A program made the translations under genes and the position numbers. DNA of 64,000 nucleotides from Haliclystus octoradiatus (lineage: Eukaryota > Cnidaria > Staurozoa > Stauromedusae > Haliclystidae). Positions 1 to 28,076 of this stretch are shown piece by piece (positions within the stretch are counted from its first letter, which is position 1; each line of letters opens with the position of its first letter). The notes below the pieces were generated by a model that ran no database searches, was not told the DNA's origin, and saw only the letters and a program-made list of their open reading frames with translations. The stretch is taken from contig OU744450.1 in the NCBI GenBank assembly GCA_916610825.1, positions 22,071,338 to 22,135,337 of the forward strand, read 5' to 3'.

Positions 1-157
1 ATGTTTAATTGCAATCTTCAGATCATAATATATTGTTCTCTGCTTTAATTAATATTGAAACATTTTTATATATATAATATATAATGTAATAATAATAATG
101 ATAATATGGTATCTAACAGCAGTTGAGATAGTGCTCGATGTCATTTGACAGAGCGTG

Positions 158-340
158 AATAATAATAATAATGGAGTCAAAGACTACGCATTCATTTTCT
201 GTATATTAAAGTTTCTCGCTTTAGTTGCTATATATATTAAAGATGCTATAGTATAGTATCTGTCTGATGATCGCATAAAGCGAGAAACTTTAAGTAACAG
301 ACAATGAATGCGTAGTCTCTGACTCCATTATTATTATTAT
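158..340. repeat. Short foldback element with about 70-bp arms
   Basis: 158-230 and 273-340 are inverted copies: ATAATGGAGTCA, GACTACGCATTCATT and TTAAAGTTTCTCGCTTTA occur on both arms in opposite orientation, with an ATT/AAT trinucleotide run at each end. Confidence 0.75.
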
Positions 341-673
341 ACATATAATATATATATGTGTATCCGAGTTTACACTCAATATAAATATCCTTATTCATAA
401 ATGACTTCTTAAAAATTTATGACGTGATGACGGGTTGACACTGTATTCTTTTGAAAATTGTACAAAAGTTTTGAAAAAGGGTCTATTTAAAGTCATGGGT
501 CAATAGCATGTGCTTCTAGTGCCTGAGGGTAAAACGGTCTTGACACAAATATGATTGATAGTCAATCTTTAATGACAACTGCTGATTGTTTAGGAGACAT
601 TAACAAATAGGATATAGGAGTGAATTAGTAGACAGGTAATGTATTGAATATGTTATTCTTAGTTTGTGTACTA

Positions 674-838
674 CAGTAGAGCAAAACCTGTATATAACGG
701 TCACCTACAAGAGGTAGAGAAATTGACCATTATAGACAGGTGGCCTCTATATACAGGTTTGATTCGATAGAAAATACTATTTTAGACATTACAAGAGTGA
801 CCACTATAGACAGGTGGACATTATGACAGGTTTGACTG
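674..838. mobile_element. TA-flanked inverted-repeat element, family 1
   Basis: 165 bp, flanked by TA, with one end CAGTCAAACCTGT and the other near-complementary. Internal signature: TTCTATTGAATC and the GTGACCACTATAGACAGGTGG block. Same family as copies at 2711, 24283, 27913 and others; a non-autonomous Tc1/mariner-like MITE by its TA target. Confidence 0.8.
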
Positions 839-912
839 TACAGGTATATACTAATATGATAATATCATTATTTAAATTAATTGTCTGCACTTACTCTTTG
901 CACGGTACCAAA

Positions 913-3900
913 TTAGTTGTCTGCAACAGGAATATCAATTTCTTGTTCTGGAAGGTCAATAGCCAATGCCTGGACAATCCAAGGATCACATTTAGAGCCT
1001 TCTCTGAATTCTTCCATAGTTAATTGACCATCGTGATTCTGAAACAGATATAATTTCAATATTCAAAATTGGATTTTTGGCTTTAATTCAGCAAAATATG
1101 TAATAGGTTAGGGTCAATGGTTGTCAAAACATTTTTAGTCTCCTGGCAACTAAAGAATGTTGGATAATTAATAGCTTTCAAATTACGAGAAAAAATAATG
1201 AAATCAAAATTTTGAATTGTGATTAATTTGAAGCATGATGATATCAATTCAAATAAAAACAGCTTTGCAAACTTTTTGAATTGGGGATCAAAATTTAATT
1301 AACTCGGAATTTATACTAGTCTTCCAGATGTTCCCCAGATCTCACACGGACACACTTTAAGACTACAGCCTTTATGATACCTAATGGCACCTGCGTACAA
1401 GCCATTAGGTACAATACTTAAATGGAGCATTATTGCTTGGTGTCGGGAAAGGCATTCGGCAATAGAATGCATACTTCAGATGTCAGTCAAATTAGGTGAA
1501 AGACGCTTCAACTTATAGCTTGATCAGTGCCCAGTTAAACTGATCCAGTTACGAATAAATAAGAAACTTAAAAAATTGTGATTAACCAATATGCAAAATT
1601 GTATTGTTATTGACTCTTTTAACAAGCATAAAATATTATGTTTGCACAATACACAATTGCACATCATCAAGAATGGATTGTCTACCTGTATTTGATAAAT
1701 GTAGGTTACCGATAGGATCCTACCCCTTCTGCCTCTGCTATTGCTCACCAACGTCAGATGTCTTTTTTAGGTCACATCGAAAGATCAAAGATGTATGCCC
1801 CTCAACCGCTGCATGACATCCTTCATTGGCAAACCGAAGGAGATGCTTCGACGGGGCTATGGGAGAGTAGTATCTTTTCATAATGTTTGGTATAGTGAAT
1901 TGTGTTATTTAAAAGTTTCTTTGTCAGCTATGTGGCTTTCTTTGTGTAGCATATATGTAAGGCGTAAGAGGGACGGCACATTCCTATAATGTGACTGTCT
2001 ATACTACTACTACTACTACTACCGATAGGCATATATCACAATGAAGTTTTGAAATCTGAGAACCTACTGAAAACGTACTGAGGGTGAGAATTCACTGAAT
2101 AGGCTACTGTGTTGGGCTCTTTTCTCATAGTAGCTTTCAAATTGTAAGGTGCAATTCAGTAGTTTATCAGTAAAATGAGAAGAATGTAGAATTAAGTGTC
2201 TGGTGAGTTTCAGTATGGTTTCAGTACTCAATCCCTATCCAGTATGTCTTCAGTAGCGATTCAGTATATCCAAGATTCTTAATGTGTGGTACATTGGTGC
2301 ATGGACAAACCATGTTAGATAAAAACCCCTTGAGAACTATACCTTATCCATTTTATTAAATATTTTATCTACTCTTTTCTCTGGTGTGTCTTCGTCAGAT
2401 GGTATATCAACCATATTTCCCTGGCAAACAAACAAAGAAATCATCAAGAGTAATAGACCTAATAATAGAAGTAATGAATTTAATATAGTAATATTCCAAT
2501 TGTTCTTGCATAAATTTAACATAATGTTGGATATTGACGTCATAAAAATACATATGAGACAGAATAGGTACTAAAAATTAAAAATCTTTATCATTTCTTA
2601 TCGAATCGGCTTCAAAGTTTTATCAACAAATTTTTTCAGTTGATATGCATTAGAATCTTCAATTTATTTGAAAGAGATTTCTTCAGTAGAACTAGAAAGC
2701 CCTATTAGTACAGTCAAACCTGTTATAACGGTCACCTCTATACAACGACCACTTGTCTATAGTGGTCACTCTTGCAATGTCTAAAATAGAATTTTCTATT
2801 GAATCAAGCATGTATATAAAGGCCACCTGTCTATAGTGGTTAGTTTGTCTAACTCTCGTAGCTGGCCGTTATACAGGTTTCACTGTAGTACATACTGTTA
2901 CTATCAGTAATTTTGATTCAGCAATACAACAAGCATTCCAAATCACAGCACGTTTTCATCTTTTTTGTTTATGAATTTTTTGTCAAGGATTGACCTCAGG
3001 TTCCAATAAAATGTTTTACTTTCCACAAACATCAACTTTTAGATAAAAATTTGAGTAATTTTAATGAAGTAAAAACATAAAATAGAATTTTATTTTTCAT
3101 ATCCTGCATTTTGCCTTTTCTTCTGAATATTCCTAGCCTTCTGCAGACTAGGTTTCTAAGTTTCCGGACTTTGCCGGACCCTGACTGGCTTCTAAATCTG
3201 TAAAATAAAATATCTACTTTCTTCTGAAGTTGCTCTGCGGTTTGCAATATAGGATCATAGGATCCCTACTTTTGTCTTTTATCCATTCAGCTTTGTGAAA
3301 GCAATTTAAAAGATGTCGGTTCTTGAAAAGAGTATGATTTACTTACAACCATGTGATAAATTGCTTGTACAATATGCAGCATCTCATTTCTTGTTATAAA
3401 GCCATCTTTATCAAGATCATATAGTGAAAATGCCCCTGTATTAACAAAATAGAAAAATACATGATCAAATAAGGTCAATTCATTCACAAAAGAAATAGGG
3501 TCTGTGTGAATTGCTCGGTTTCTCTGTCCGGGCCTCGTATCAGAATAAGATTGATGTCACATAATTATGCAAGATGATTCTCACCGGGATTCTCACATTG
3601 CTTTGTTCACTTCAGTTGACATGATTGCAATAAGTTCTATTTTAGGCTTCGTAGCTATGACAATTAATTGATTGTGGTGATGAATTTATTATCTTAGAAC
3701 AATAGATTTACGAGGCATCGATCAGAAACTTCCGCTCTACGATTTCGTAGAGTGGCTGGAAATAGAACTGTGCAAAACACACAGACCCTATTCTTCTGTG
3801 AATGAATCGCGGTCTGTAAACGCAGACTATAAATGTTCATGAACTGCAAGGGGTTATACCAAGTACAACACAAACATCATGCACACTGTCGCATCGTAAA

Positions 3901-6900
3901 GCGACCACCGTAATCTGTATTTGAATGCTAGTAAGAAAACGTGGAAAGTAGACAGCATGTATTTTCAGAATATAAATTTGTTACTATTTCTTAAGGCATT
4001 GTAGCATTAGGGCGGTTACCAGTCGTATCGTCCAGTGGTAATATCTTCCATTTTCGAGAACGTCCTACCGAATACCATAACGTCTAGTTTTGAAAAGGTC
4101 CAGGTTTACTAACAGCTATAGATAATTCACTTCGTTATTCAATAGATCAAAAACGACAGTTTATATTGATATAAATATTAATTATAAAACATGAATAACT
4201 CTCAAGGGCAATAATATTAGTGTTTTGTTTTCGTCAATTTTCGAAATTTTATGCGTTCAATCCAATGAAGGCCAATTAAAGTTTGGTCAATTTACAATAA
4301 GTAAATGATGTATAAACCGTCTGTTTAATACTAGGTCTTGTGAAATCTCTTCTATTGAATCTCTAAAACATTTTTGTTCAAGTTTGTAATACATTTCTAT
4401 ATTTAGCATTGTAGTTTCATTGACTTGTTTTCATAATTCTTATGATTAATATCTGATTTGATGCAATCACTTCCACCAGTATTCAATTCAAGAATATATT
4501 TTTAAATTAATTAATTAATCCAGCTAGAAATGAAGAAAGAACGTTTTTTGTGACTGGACGTTATTGTAAACAAATAATATGGACGATGTCCCGACTGGAC
4601 GTTATGACCTGATACCATTGGGACTATCCTATAGACATCAATAATTATAATAAAAATCTGAAGAAAAAAGAACAAATCATCTCTGTTTCCTATTCTATAT
4701 CATGCTCTGTTCTATCTAACAACTAACACTTTCACGAAAATGTGTGTATCTGAATTTATACTCAACTTATGATTAATTTTTCAAGTTATTCAACCGGGAC
4801 TGTGCAGTGGAGAAAGTTGGAATTAAATAGCTAGTATTTCAACTGTTCAACAAGCATATTCTGGCTGCTTCCATGTGTTACTGTGTACATAGCCCTTCTT
4901 GATAGTATCTGGGAAGTAGATTGTTGAAACATATAATTGTGATTCTGTTCGGTATGTTTGCAGGCTAATCTTACATTCTAATTTCTCGTCAAGGCTTCCT
5001 CTTGAGGTTATTGACAACGCGGTTATGAATTCTTGAAAACTGATTGAACCATCCTATAATGAAGGTAATAATAATAAGTTCGAAAGCATTCAAATACCAG
5101 AAAATTGGCTGTCATTAACTATTTGAGTTCAATTAATCAATTCATTTCTCAGCCAATCACAACTGCTCCTCGATCAGCTTTGTTAGTAGATGCATTGTAA
5201 AAGGCCATACAGTTATATATATTTGAAAATGATTGACATTTGTTGGATGTTTAGATGTGTGTCCTAGATGTGTTGTTATCAGGATATTTTAATTGGCTAA
5301 CACTATTGACTAGGGTATTTGAGTTCAATTAATCAATGCAAAGTAATATAGGAAGTTCAGACTTTCAGTTCCATTGAAATTTTTAAAATCAAAATCACAG
5401 AAATCATAATTAACTAGGCCTAATTGCAATAGGCTTTGCTACGTAGAGCAACTTGGATTGGACATGGTTAGGGTAAAAACGTACCGAATCTTTGTCAAAT
5501 ACTTTGAAAACAAAAGATGCAAACTGTGATGGATCTCCAAATGGGAAAAACTGTTGATAAATCCTTTCAAACTCCTGCAAAAACAAACAATTTACAGTAT
5601 AATGTAATTCATCAGATATACCTTTAATAAAGGCCTACAAGTTAGTAGCTACAGTGTTAATATCACAAGCCGATTAATATCACAAATTTTTGAAAGCGGT
5701 TTCTATCATACTCAATTATTTAACTCCTCTAAAAATAGAAGAGCGATGGATGCACCGTTTGTAGGGTGATACTGTGTCAATTACTCTTTTTACTTTTGTA
5801 GAAGTCGTTTCAATACCATGCCAGTAAATTGAGCTTCTGGTTCCTTCAGATTTTAAATCTAACTCTATTTATTCTACATGTTGTCTTCATTCAGGGTCAT
5901 GCACTTCAAATAACTAGGGGAACAGTTTCCGTATAATCTAAAAAAAAAAATATTCCATGAGGAACTTGTTAATATTTTAAATAATAAATGATTTAGCATA
6001 CATTCTGGTGGAGCTGGCCTGATGGGCAATCTTTCATAAAATCCCGATACCTGAAAAGAACAAAAGAAAGTCAATTCAAAACTTGAAAAAATCACATTGA
6101 AAAAATTTAATATCATACAGTGAAACTTGTGTATAACGGCCAGCTAAGAGAGGTAGACAAATTGACCACTATAGACAGGTGGCCGCTGTATAGAGGTGAC
6201 CGTTATAACAGGTTTGACTGTATATATCATATCAAAAAATGTGAATATCTATTTTTTCATTATTTAAAAAATATATATAGATAGATCCACACTTCTTATG
6301 ACCATAAATGCAACATATGATATTTCAATTTATAGGAATTTAAAATCAAAATTTTAAAATTTCTCAGTTTGAAATTCAAAAAGGAAAAGTTATTGCAAGA
6401 CGCAAATGTTCCCATTGAAAATTAAATTTCAAAATGAAAAATGTTTACCGCAAAAAAATTTCAAGAAGTATAAAGTAGAAAATATTATGAAGGTTTTAAT
6501 CCTTTTGTTAGAGACTGACTCTTTTATCATGATAGACTAATGACTGATGCCCATGGACTAAGAGAAATTAATTGTTAAAGGTGGCTTTATAGGCTACACA
6601 GGGAATCTTTCAATAATTCAAACATTCAATAATAGCTAATGCAGTGAAATATGTTTATAACGGTAGGCTACCCCTAGGGAATAGAGGTCTGCGAATCCGA
6701 TCCGAGTCTGATCCGATCCTTTCGGATTTTTGTTGGATTCGGATCATTTCATCTTTTTCTGATCAGATCGGACCGTTCTTTTCCTCAAAAAGTTCGGATC
6801 GGATTTTTTTATTGTTTGATAATCATGTCATAATATTTATTTATAATAAATTTATGGTTCGTAGTTCATGAACTTTATCAAATTCAACTTAAATATCTTT

Positions 6901-9900
6901 ACATAGATTTTGAAAGATTTTGAAAACATAAATACAATGCAAAAGACGTCACTGTGAAAAATATGTTGCGTTTGTGTGTTTGTTTCGAATTTTAGATCAG
7001 CGAAATTAGAATTTGATTTTAAACTTTAAAGATAAGTTTATCCAAGAAAGGTTGCTTTGTGCTTTATAATTGGAAAAAAGAATATTTAATATTAATTTAA
7101 ATAAACAAATACTTTATTTATTTATGAAACCGACTATTGCTTGGTTCATCGTGATCAGCTACATATTCACGGCTGATTTATGGCCGCACTTCGTATTTTC
7201 ACACCCTGAAAATTTCCACCATTTTTAATGGTTGGATTCGGATTAAAAATATAAAATCCGAAATTGTCGGATTCTTTTAACAAAACAGCAGTCGGATCAG
7301 ATTTGGAATAGATTTCGTGCCTACATTCAGATTACTAATGCCTAATCTGATCCGATGCATACCTCTACTGAGGGAACTTTCAAAAAGTACGTTATAGGCG
7401 ATGTGCCATTGTAGCCGATTATTTATAAGAAGAAAGATATTAATTTTTACTAGGAACATCAGTTAAATTAAGCACTCTATAAACAATAATCTGTTATAAA
7501 AGGTGATGGAGAGTATCAGGGGACATACATAGACTACATTTCAAGTTTCTGTAGCCTACTGTGTGTCCCTGGTTAGACTGGGGCTGGGTGTGCCCCTGGT
7601 TAGACTGGGGCTAGGTAGCATTAGCAACATATTGGTTTTGCTTGAGATACAGTGATGTTTTGGTGGGGGAATGCGGGGGAACGTCATTCCCCCATTACTT
7701 TCTCCGGGGGAACGGCGTTTCCTCACTTTCTTCATTAAGGTGAAGTTTTATATGTTCTTGTTCTGAGTAAAATTTTCATTGGTACTATTAACAGACAGAG
7801 ATGCTTCACCTCAACAAATTGTGTGGAATGTGTTATTATAAATATTTCTATTACAAGTGGTGTCCGTGTCATTTAATAAGATATTAAATTTTAATAAATA
7901 TAACTTTCTAGGTAACTTCATTTTTTAACAAGGAAATAATTAAATAACCCAATAGATTATACTGAATTGGTCTCTTGAAATGCACAACAGAGCTCTTAAA
8001 AGATTGCAAGTTTTAAAATATTTCCGAGGGTGTGGGGGCATGCCCCAGAAAACCCAGAAAGAGGGGCCTTAGGCCCCTATAAGAATTGCGAGACGTTCCC
8101 TACTATTTATTTTTGAAAACATCACTGTTGAGATATAAACCTCAGTTATGATACTCGCAAGCATCCCATATGTGGATTAGAGGTGAATATGAGTACGAGT
8201 ATCCACACTCAGAGTATGGCAGAAGTATCCACACTTCAACAGGTGCTGGACTGCTTGGACTGGAGTGGAGCAGAAGTCCCAGAATGCAGTCCTGGTAATT
8301 ACTTAATTAATAATTTCCAAATTAAAAATTTCCAAATTAAAAATTGTATATAGAGGTTGGATTGGCTAAATATGTTTATTTATTTTGTACCTTTATATGT
8401 TTGCCTATAAAATTTGGAGTCAGGAAATTAATCCGTTCTCGGACTATTTTATGTGAGTTTGTCTGAAATATTTTGGAGCTTAAGTCTATTATCTTACATT
8501 TTGGGAGCAGGACTTGAAGTCAAATACTTCTATAAGGACCTTTTTCGGATTCAGAGTCTGGAACTTCTGACTCCGTACACCTCTGATGTGAATAATACAG
8601 ACACAGTTCATCAACATTGCGTGAAAAGTCGATTGATAGTTCACAAATTTATTTGAAATTCCTAAAATTGTTATGGATGTTCCCATTAGGTCGGATTTAC
8701 AGAAAATTGATTACGGGTACGAGTGCAATAATGATCCGAATCCGATCAAAAGCAATATCATAAATATAATCCGATCCGAAACCAAATTTTCAAAATTAAT
8801 CCAACCTAATCCAAAATTTTTGATGAAACCAAAGTTCCACAGGGCATGTGAACATCCAATAGACGTACAATTAGCCAACATAATTTAAAACAGTGGCATT
8901 TAAACATCTACCGACGCTTGCTAGATGTTTCGTCCTTACGACTGTTCTTTGTTTTCTAATGAGTACAGGCACAGTCAAATACAGTGAAGACTCAAAACAA
9001 ACACAATCCATATCCATTAACAGTACATATAATTCCCACAATTGAAATAATACCAAGTTACTGTAATGTTGATTATAATAGTCTATAATAGATTATAAAA
9101 GTCTAGGTGGTTTTGAACATTATTCCCATACTGAAAAATAATAGGAAACAGCGTGTTATTTATACTAATTTACTACATGATTAAGCATATTCTATAATTA
9201 CTTACATTTGATGGTCTCAGCAAAACATTAATATACACTTACATCATTTTCTATAAGTATACAATTCAAATAGTTTAAGTCGGCATTTATAATTGTTTAC
9301 GGATTTGTTTACGCTTATATATCAAGCTTACTTGTACATATTCTAATTATACAAATTCGCGCATTGCTCTATTTTTAACTCAACAACTATGACATCATCC
9401 TTCATTTATCTATTCATTGAACACCCTTAACAATTAATTTAAACAATAATTTCTATGGAGATACATCCAATTACTTAATCAAAACACTAGATACGGTCTC
9501 AGATATACATGAAATCAAGGATATCTAGATATTTGTAATGGATTTCAATGACGAAAAGGCAATGTCTAGAGTTTACAATTCCATACAGCCTAGACTCGTC
9601 AGGTGTGTGACGCTAGATGGCGCGAATATTGCACAGCTTTCTGGAATTGCGGTAGAATGTGAAAATATATGAAAATCGATGTGAAAAGTATGCACGTGCA
9701 CACATAGGCAGTTTACAGACACTGGACAAAAAATTCCCGTATCAAGCTATCGAAAAAGGGGGATTTCTGATTCTTGTTTTATATGAACCAATTTGAATTA
9801 ATTTTTGAAGGGATGAATAATTCCCCATAGATAGTCCCCAACGCATCCCCATATACGCACTTACACCTCCAATAATTGGTTCAATAAAAGTTCAATCGTT

Positions 9901-11056
9901 CATTAACCATAATTGCACCTAAGCCAAGCTGAAATGTTTTTATATCGTTACTATATACTTTTATAGTACTAAAGTAATGACGTATTCGTGGTGATAATTT
10001 AATTTTAGAAAAGAATGAAATCTTTGTGAACATTTGACTGCAATTGACTGCATTGATATCAAGGATGGCTTTAGCAATACACATTACACAATATAGATGA
10101 TCTTATTTTTGTTTTCAAATTGTTTACAAATTTGATAAACAGGATAATAAAAGGAGGGAAATAATGGCGATATGTCTATTGAAGTTGAAAAACTCGATGC
10201 TGAGCAATAATCAATTGTGCAAAGATTAACACAAATAAGTCACGCTAGCAACAGTCGCTTGTTTTTGAGAGTGATAAACCAATTAAATACATGTAAAATA
10301 AAGATTATCATTCGAAATGGTCAATGTCTTACCATTTCTGTAATTCTTTTTTGTCAACTGTGAAGAAAAATATTCGAAAAATTATTGGCCAAATTCATAA
10401 ACATGGCCATGTGAGAAAATTCTCAACAGGCTGTTTTGTAAAGCCTGTGTTATTAAATAGTGGAGTAAAATCAAACGACATCGCTATTGAGAAATAATTC
10501 TTGTTATAATAAAGATGTTGTTAGCCTAGCATATATTGTTATTCTTAGCCAAACATATGTTGCTTATTGTGCGGATTTCCCACAGCATTCCTAATCAGGA
10601 GAAATTTTATAATCAAAACGTTTAGGTCCGATACCATATTGAAAACGTGGAATGCGCACTGCAACTTTACCATAATATCTCAGCCTTGTTCACAGCAAAC
10701 AATGAATACAGACCGAGCAAAAGGTAATTAATAAAACAATATGGTCAATCTGGTAATATCAATAAATTCCTTTGCTTTTAAATGTAATCCGATGTAAGTT
10801 TTATCTTTGAATGTAACTCACATAAATACTGCCCTAAGTCCACACTATTTGAAAAGAAATTGCGGAAGCCAAAAGCTATTAGACGACTTTGCTGATAGCT
10901 TGTGAAACACAAAAAGGTGATTTCAAGGAACTATTTGTTTGAATAGTTAACGATAATTATGAATAAAACAAAGGAATTGGAATAATACTCACAATAAGTT
11001 GCCTTTTGCAGGCCTCGTACCTCCTCGGGTGTTAATTTACTACCTTTACCGCCCAT
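913..11056 (-). CDS. NCS1: Neuronal calcium sensor 1 (frequenin), 8 coding exons
   Basis: Coding exons on the minus strand: 11056-10993, 10357-10333, 6050-6002, 5574-5485, 5053-4975, 3435-3347, 2420-2343, 1038-913. All junctions are GT-AG and phases close to a 199-residue protein (human NCS1 is 190). The start MGGKGS fits an N-myristoylation signal (Gly2, Ser6). EF1 is the cryptic Cys-Pro type (DCPSG, about 37-41). Canonical calcium loops are EF2 73-84 ([12 protein letters not shown]), EF3 109-120 ([12 protein letters not shown]) and EF4 157-168 ([12 protein letters not shown]), the same positions as in human NCS1. [14 protein letters not shown] and [12 protein letters not shown] favour NCS1 over neurocalcin or hippocalcin. 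The C-terminus is about nine residues longer than the vertebrate form and unlike it. Known family role: membrane-associated calcium sensor controlling PI4-kinase, GRK2 and exocytosis. Head-to-head with WDR5. Confidence 0.95.
1834..2023 (+). repeat. ACT-tailed interspersed repeat, copy 1
   Basis: Runs from CCGAAGGAGATG through GGGGCTATGGGAGAGTAGTA to ATTCCTATAATGTGACTGTC and a (CTA)n tail. Matches 40399-40655 and, inverted, 60069-60270. The microsatellite tail suggests the 3' end of a non-LTR retrotransposon or a SINE mobilised by one. Confidence 0.75.
2711..2885. mobile_element. Family 1 element, full copy
   Basis: 175 bp from CAGTCAAACCTG to CAGGTTTCACTG, with TA on each side, in NCS1 intron 7 coordinates (between exons at 2420 and 3347). 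Best full-length reference for the family. Confidence 0.85.
6118..6220. mobile_element. Family 1 element, internal deletion
   Basis: 103 bp; both ends present and TA-flanked, but the central TTCTATTGAATC section is missing. In an NCS1 intron. Confidence 0.8.
6681..7370. repeat. Inverted-repeat element built from GGATCGGA/TCCGATCC motifs
   Basis: GAGGTCTGCGAATCCGATCC at the left and CTGATCCGATGCATACCTC at the right are near-complementary ends about 690 bp apart, with further ATCCGA motifs inside. Similar degraded stretches occur at about 8690-8800 and 24830-25090. Confidence 0.55.
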
Positions 11057-12656
11057 GACAATCAAAACTCATGAACGAAGAACGATCCTTGCAAGGTCAA
11101 AATAGTAACAGTGAACTCAACTTTATTTAATTTAACAACGCATACAATTTATTTCCTTTGATATGAATAAGACATGTTTTTCTATTTAAAACAAAGCAAA
11201 ACAAATTTTCATCTGCTCGCAATCTCCGCCCAAATGGGAACAAAACCCTCCACAACTATTCACAACAAAAAATGTGTAAGAAGTGACGCAAGAATAATTT
11301 ACCATGGTGTTATAAATCTCGGTTAAACGGATATCCGTAAACATTGCAATTATCTGACTTTATAGATTACGATAATATCTACTGCCAGATATATATATAT
11401 ATATATATAAGTACTTTCCTTTAAATTTGCATCTATAGTGTACTTGTTAATAACCAGTAATCACACTTAATCTGAATTACAGTCCTTGGAATTATAGAGA
11501 CAAAATATCAAGATAAACATTTAAACCATGATTTAACCGCTCAAAAACAATACCGGATCAGATGGATTTGTTTAACAGATGTTTAATTTCTTTGTAATGG
11601 TCTGTAAGCACAAAACAAAAAATATTTTATGCATATCCATTCGCTCATCATAGCTACACTTCTATAAAACAAATTAACCATATTCATATAAATAAGATTG
11701 TTAATAAAATATTAAAAATATATTTGAATTCAGCGATCGCTATCATGTACTTTTAATATTGTGGTATTTTTCCTTATTTGACCTAGCAGACTATTCAAAT
11801 TTATGCTTATTGAAAGGCTAGCTTGTTGTCAGCTTGATCACGGTTAATAATACAGCATTGAATGGCTATATTCGAGGCTAGATCGATAAATAGACAGTAT
11901 ATTAATAAATTATATGCAAGATAAGATAACAGAACGCAAGTAATTTATCTTATGTGGCCAATACACACGGTTGTCGCTTATGAAGTCCTCCTCGCGCTGC
12001 CCTGTCCTAGCCTAGCCCCTGTCCCTCATCCATAGATGCTTGCTATCAAGACGCCCCTGAAGGTAACCGGGTCTTTGGTTGAAAAAAACTAAAGTCCCGG
12101 CAGTCAAATGCGCACGCGCACAACGCCAAGCGTCAAAGCGTGAAACATCAATATTATATCGTATTTTCATTTCTGTCACGGCTTCTCGATGTAATGGGAC
12201 TGAATTTGTATGACAGCTAATTTCGAATTGTCAAATGAATTTCAACAAAAAACTCTCCAATGGTCCTAAAATGTAAGAAAGTAGCAATTTTCAATCAGGT
12301 GTTCCTAAATTTGCATACATCCCATGCAGTATAATATAAAGTGAACCTGCGTACAGAGCCTCAAAATATTTCTAAGCATAACATTAACATTTTTCTACTG
12401 TTTCACATTTCGATGCATGCTGCACGCAGGTTATAAAGTTGCCGTCGGATGCCTCTTATTCGAGTATTCCATGTTGAACTAGCAGCCTCGCTTTTATGGT
12501 AGCGCCATAAGTTTTTCCAAGATGAAGTTCAAATTTTGATTTTAAGTTTCCACGTGTTTACACGAAGATCTACGACTGTTTCTTATTATTTAGATACTAG
12601 TAAAGCATTTAGTTACATTACTGAATGTATGATTATTTTGTGTGAGCTCTCTCGCT
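11057..12656. other. Divergent intergenic region of NCS1 and WDR5
   Basis: No coding exon seen. Holds a short TA microsatellite at about 11389-11410, a GC-richer island around 11960-12130 with CpGs and the NRF-1 motif, and AT-rich sequence elsewhere. Both promoters and 5' UTRs must lie here. Confidence 0.6.
12109..12120. promoter_or_regulatory. NRF-1-type palindrome between NCS1 and WDR5
   Basis: TGCGCACGCGCA matches the NRF-1 consensus (YGCGCAYGCGCR) and lies in the most GC-rich part (11960-12130) of the 1.6 kb between two divergent start codons. It is a plausible shared promoter element, more likely for the housekeeping gene WDR5. Motif match only. Confidence 0.45.
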
Positions 12657-27571
<14,915 letters not shown>

Positions 27572-27912
27572 CTGAATAATTCTGAGAGCTTGATTATTTT
27601 ATATTCTACATAATATTATTATTTGTAATGTTCTTTTAGGTAGTAACTTTGTTAAAATCAAACAAATTTTTTGCGTAGTTTAAAAGACTAGCTAATGTAA
27701 ATATAATATGTTCTAAACTAGTTAGTCGGTAGGTAACTGTGGTGTACAAGTGATTTGTAAAGAAATTATGACTATTATAAATGTTTATATAAATAGGATT
27801 GATTTGAATACTTATCATAAATCAAAAATATTGTTTCTTATTTACTATATTTATATCTTTTTGTATTATAATTCCCATTTTTGCAACCATTTTCCCATTT
27901 TCTCAAAGCATA

Positions 27913-28076
27913 CACTGAAACCTGTAGGCCTATATAATAGCCAGCTATGAGAGGCAGATAAATCAACCAATATATGCAGGTGGTCTTTATATACAGGGAT
28001 GATTCAATAGAAAATACTATTTTAGACATTACTAGAGTGACCACTATAGACAGGTGGTCGTTGTATAGAGGTAACC
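27913..28076. mobile_element. Family 1 element downstream of WDR5
   Basis: Reverse-oriented copy with ATTCAATAGAAAATACTATT and GTGACCACTATAGACAGGTGG; the right tip is lost. Partial relics of the same family lie at about 22183-22245, 25842-25920, 30071-30112 and 41461-41520. Confidence 0.75.

Larger units (their letters stand above)
1..912. other. 3' flank of NCS1, no gene seen
   Basis: AT-rich. Contains an inverted-repeat element (158-340) and one TA-flanked element (674-838). The NCS1 3' UTR probably occupies the bases just below 913. Confidence 0.5.
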
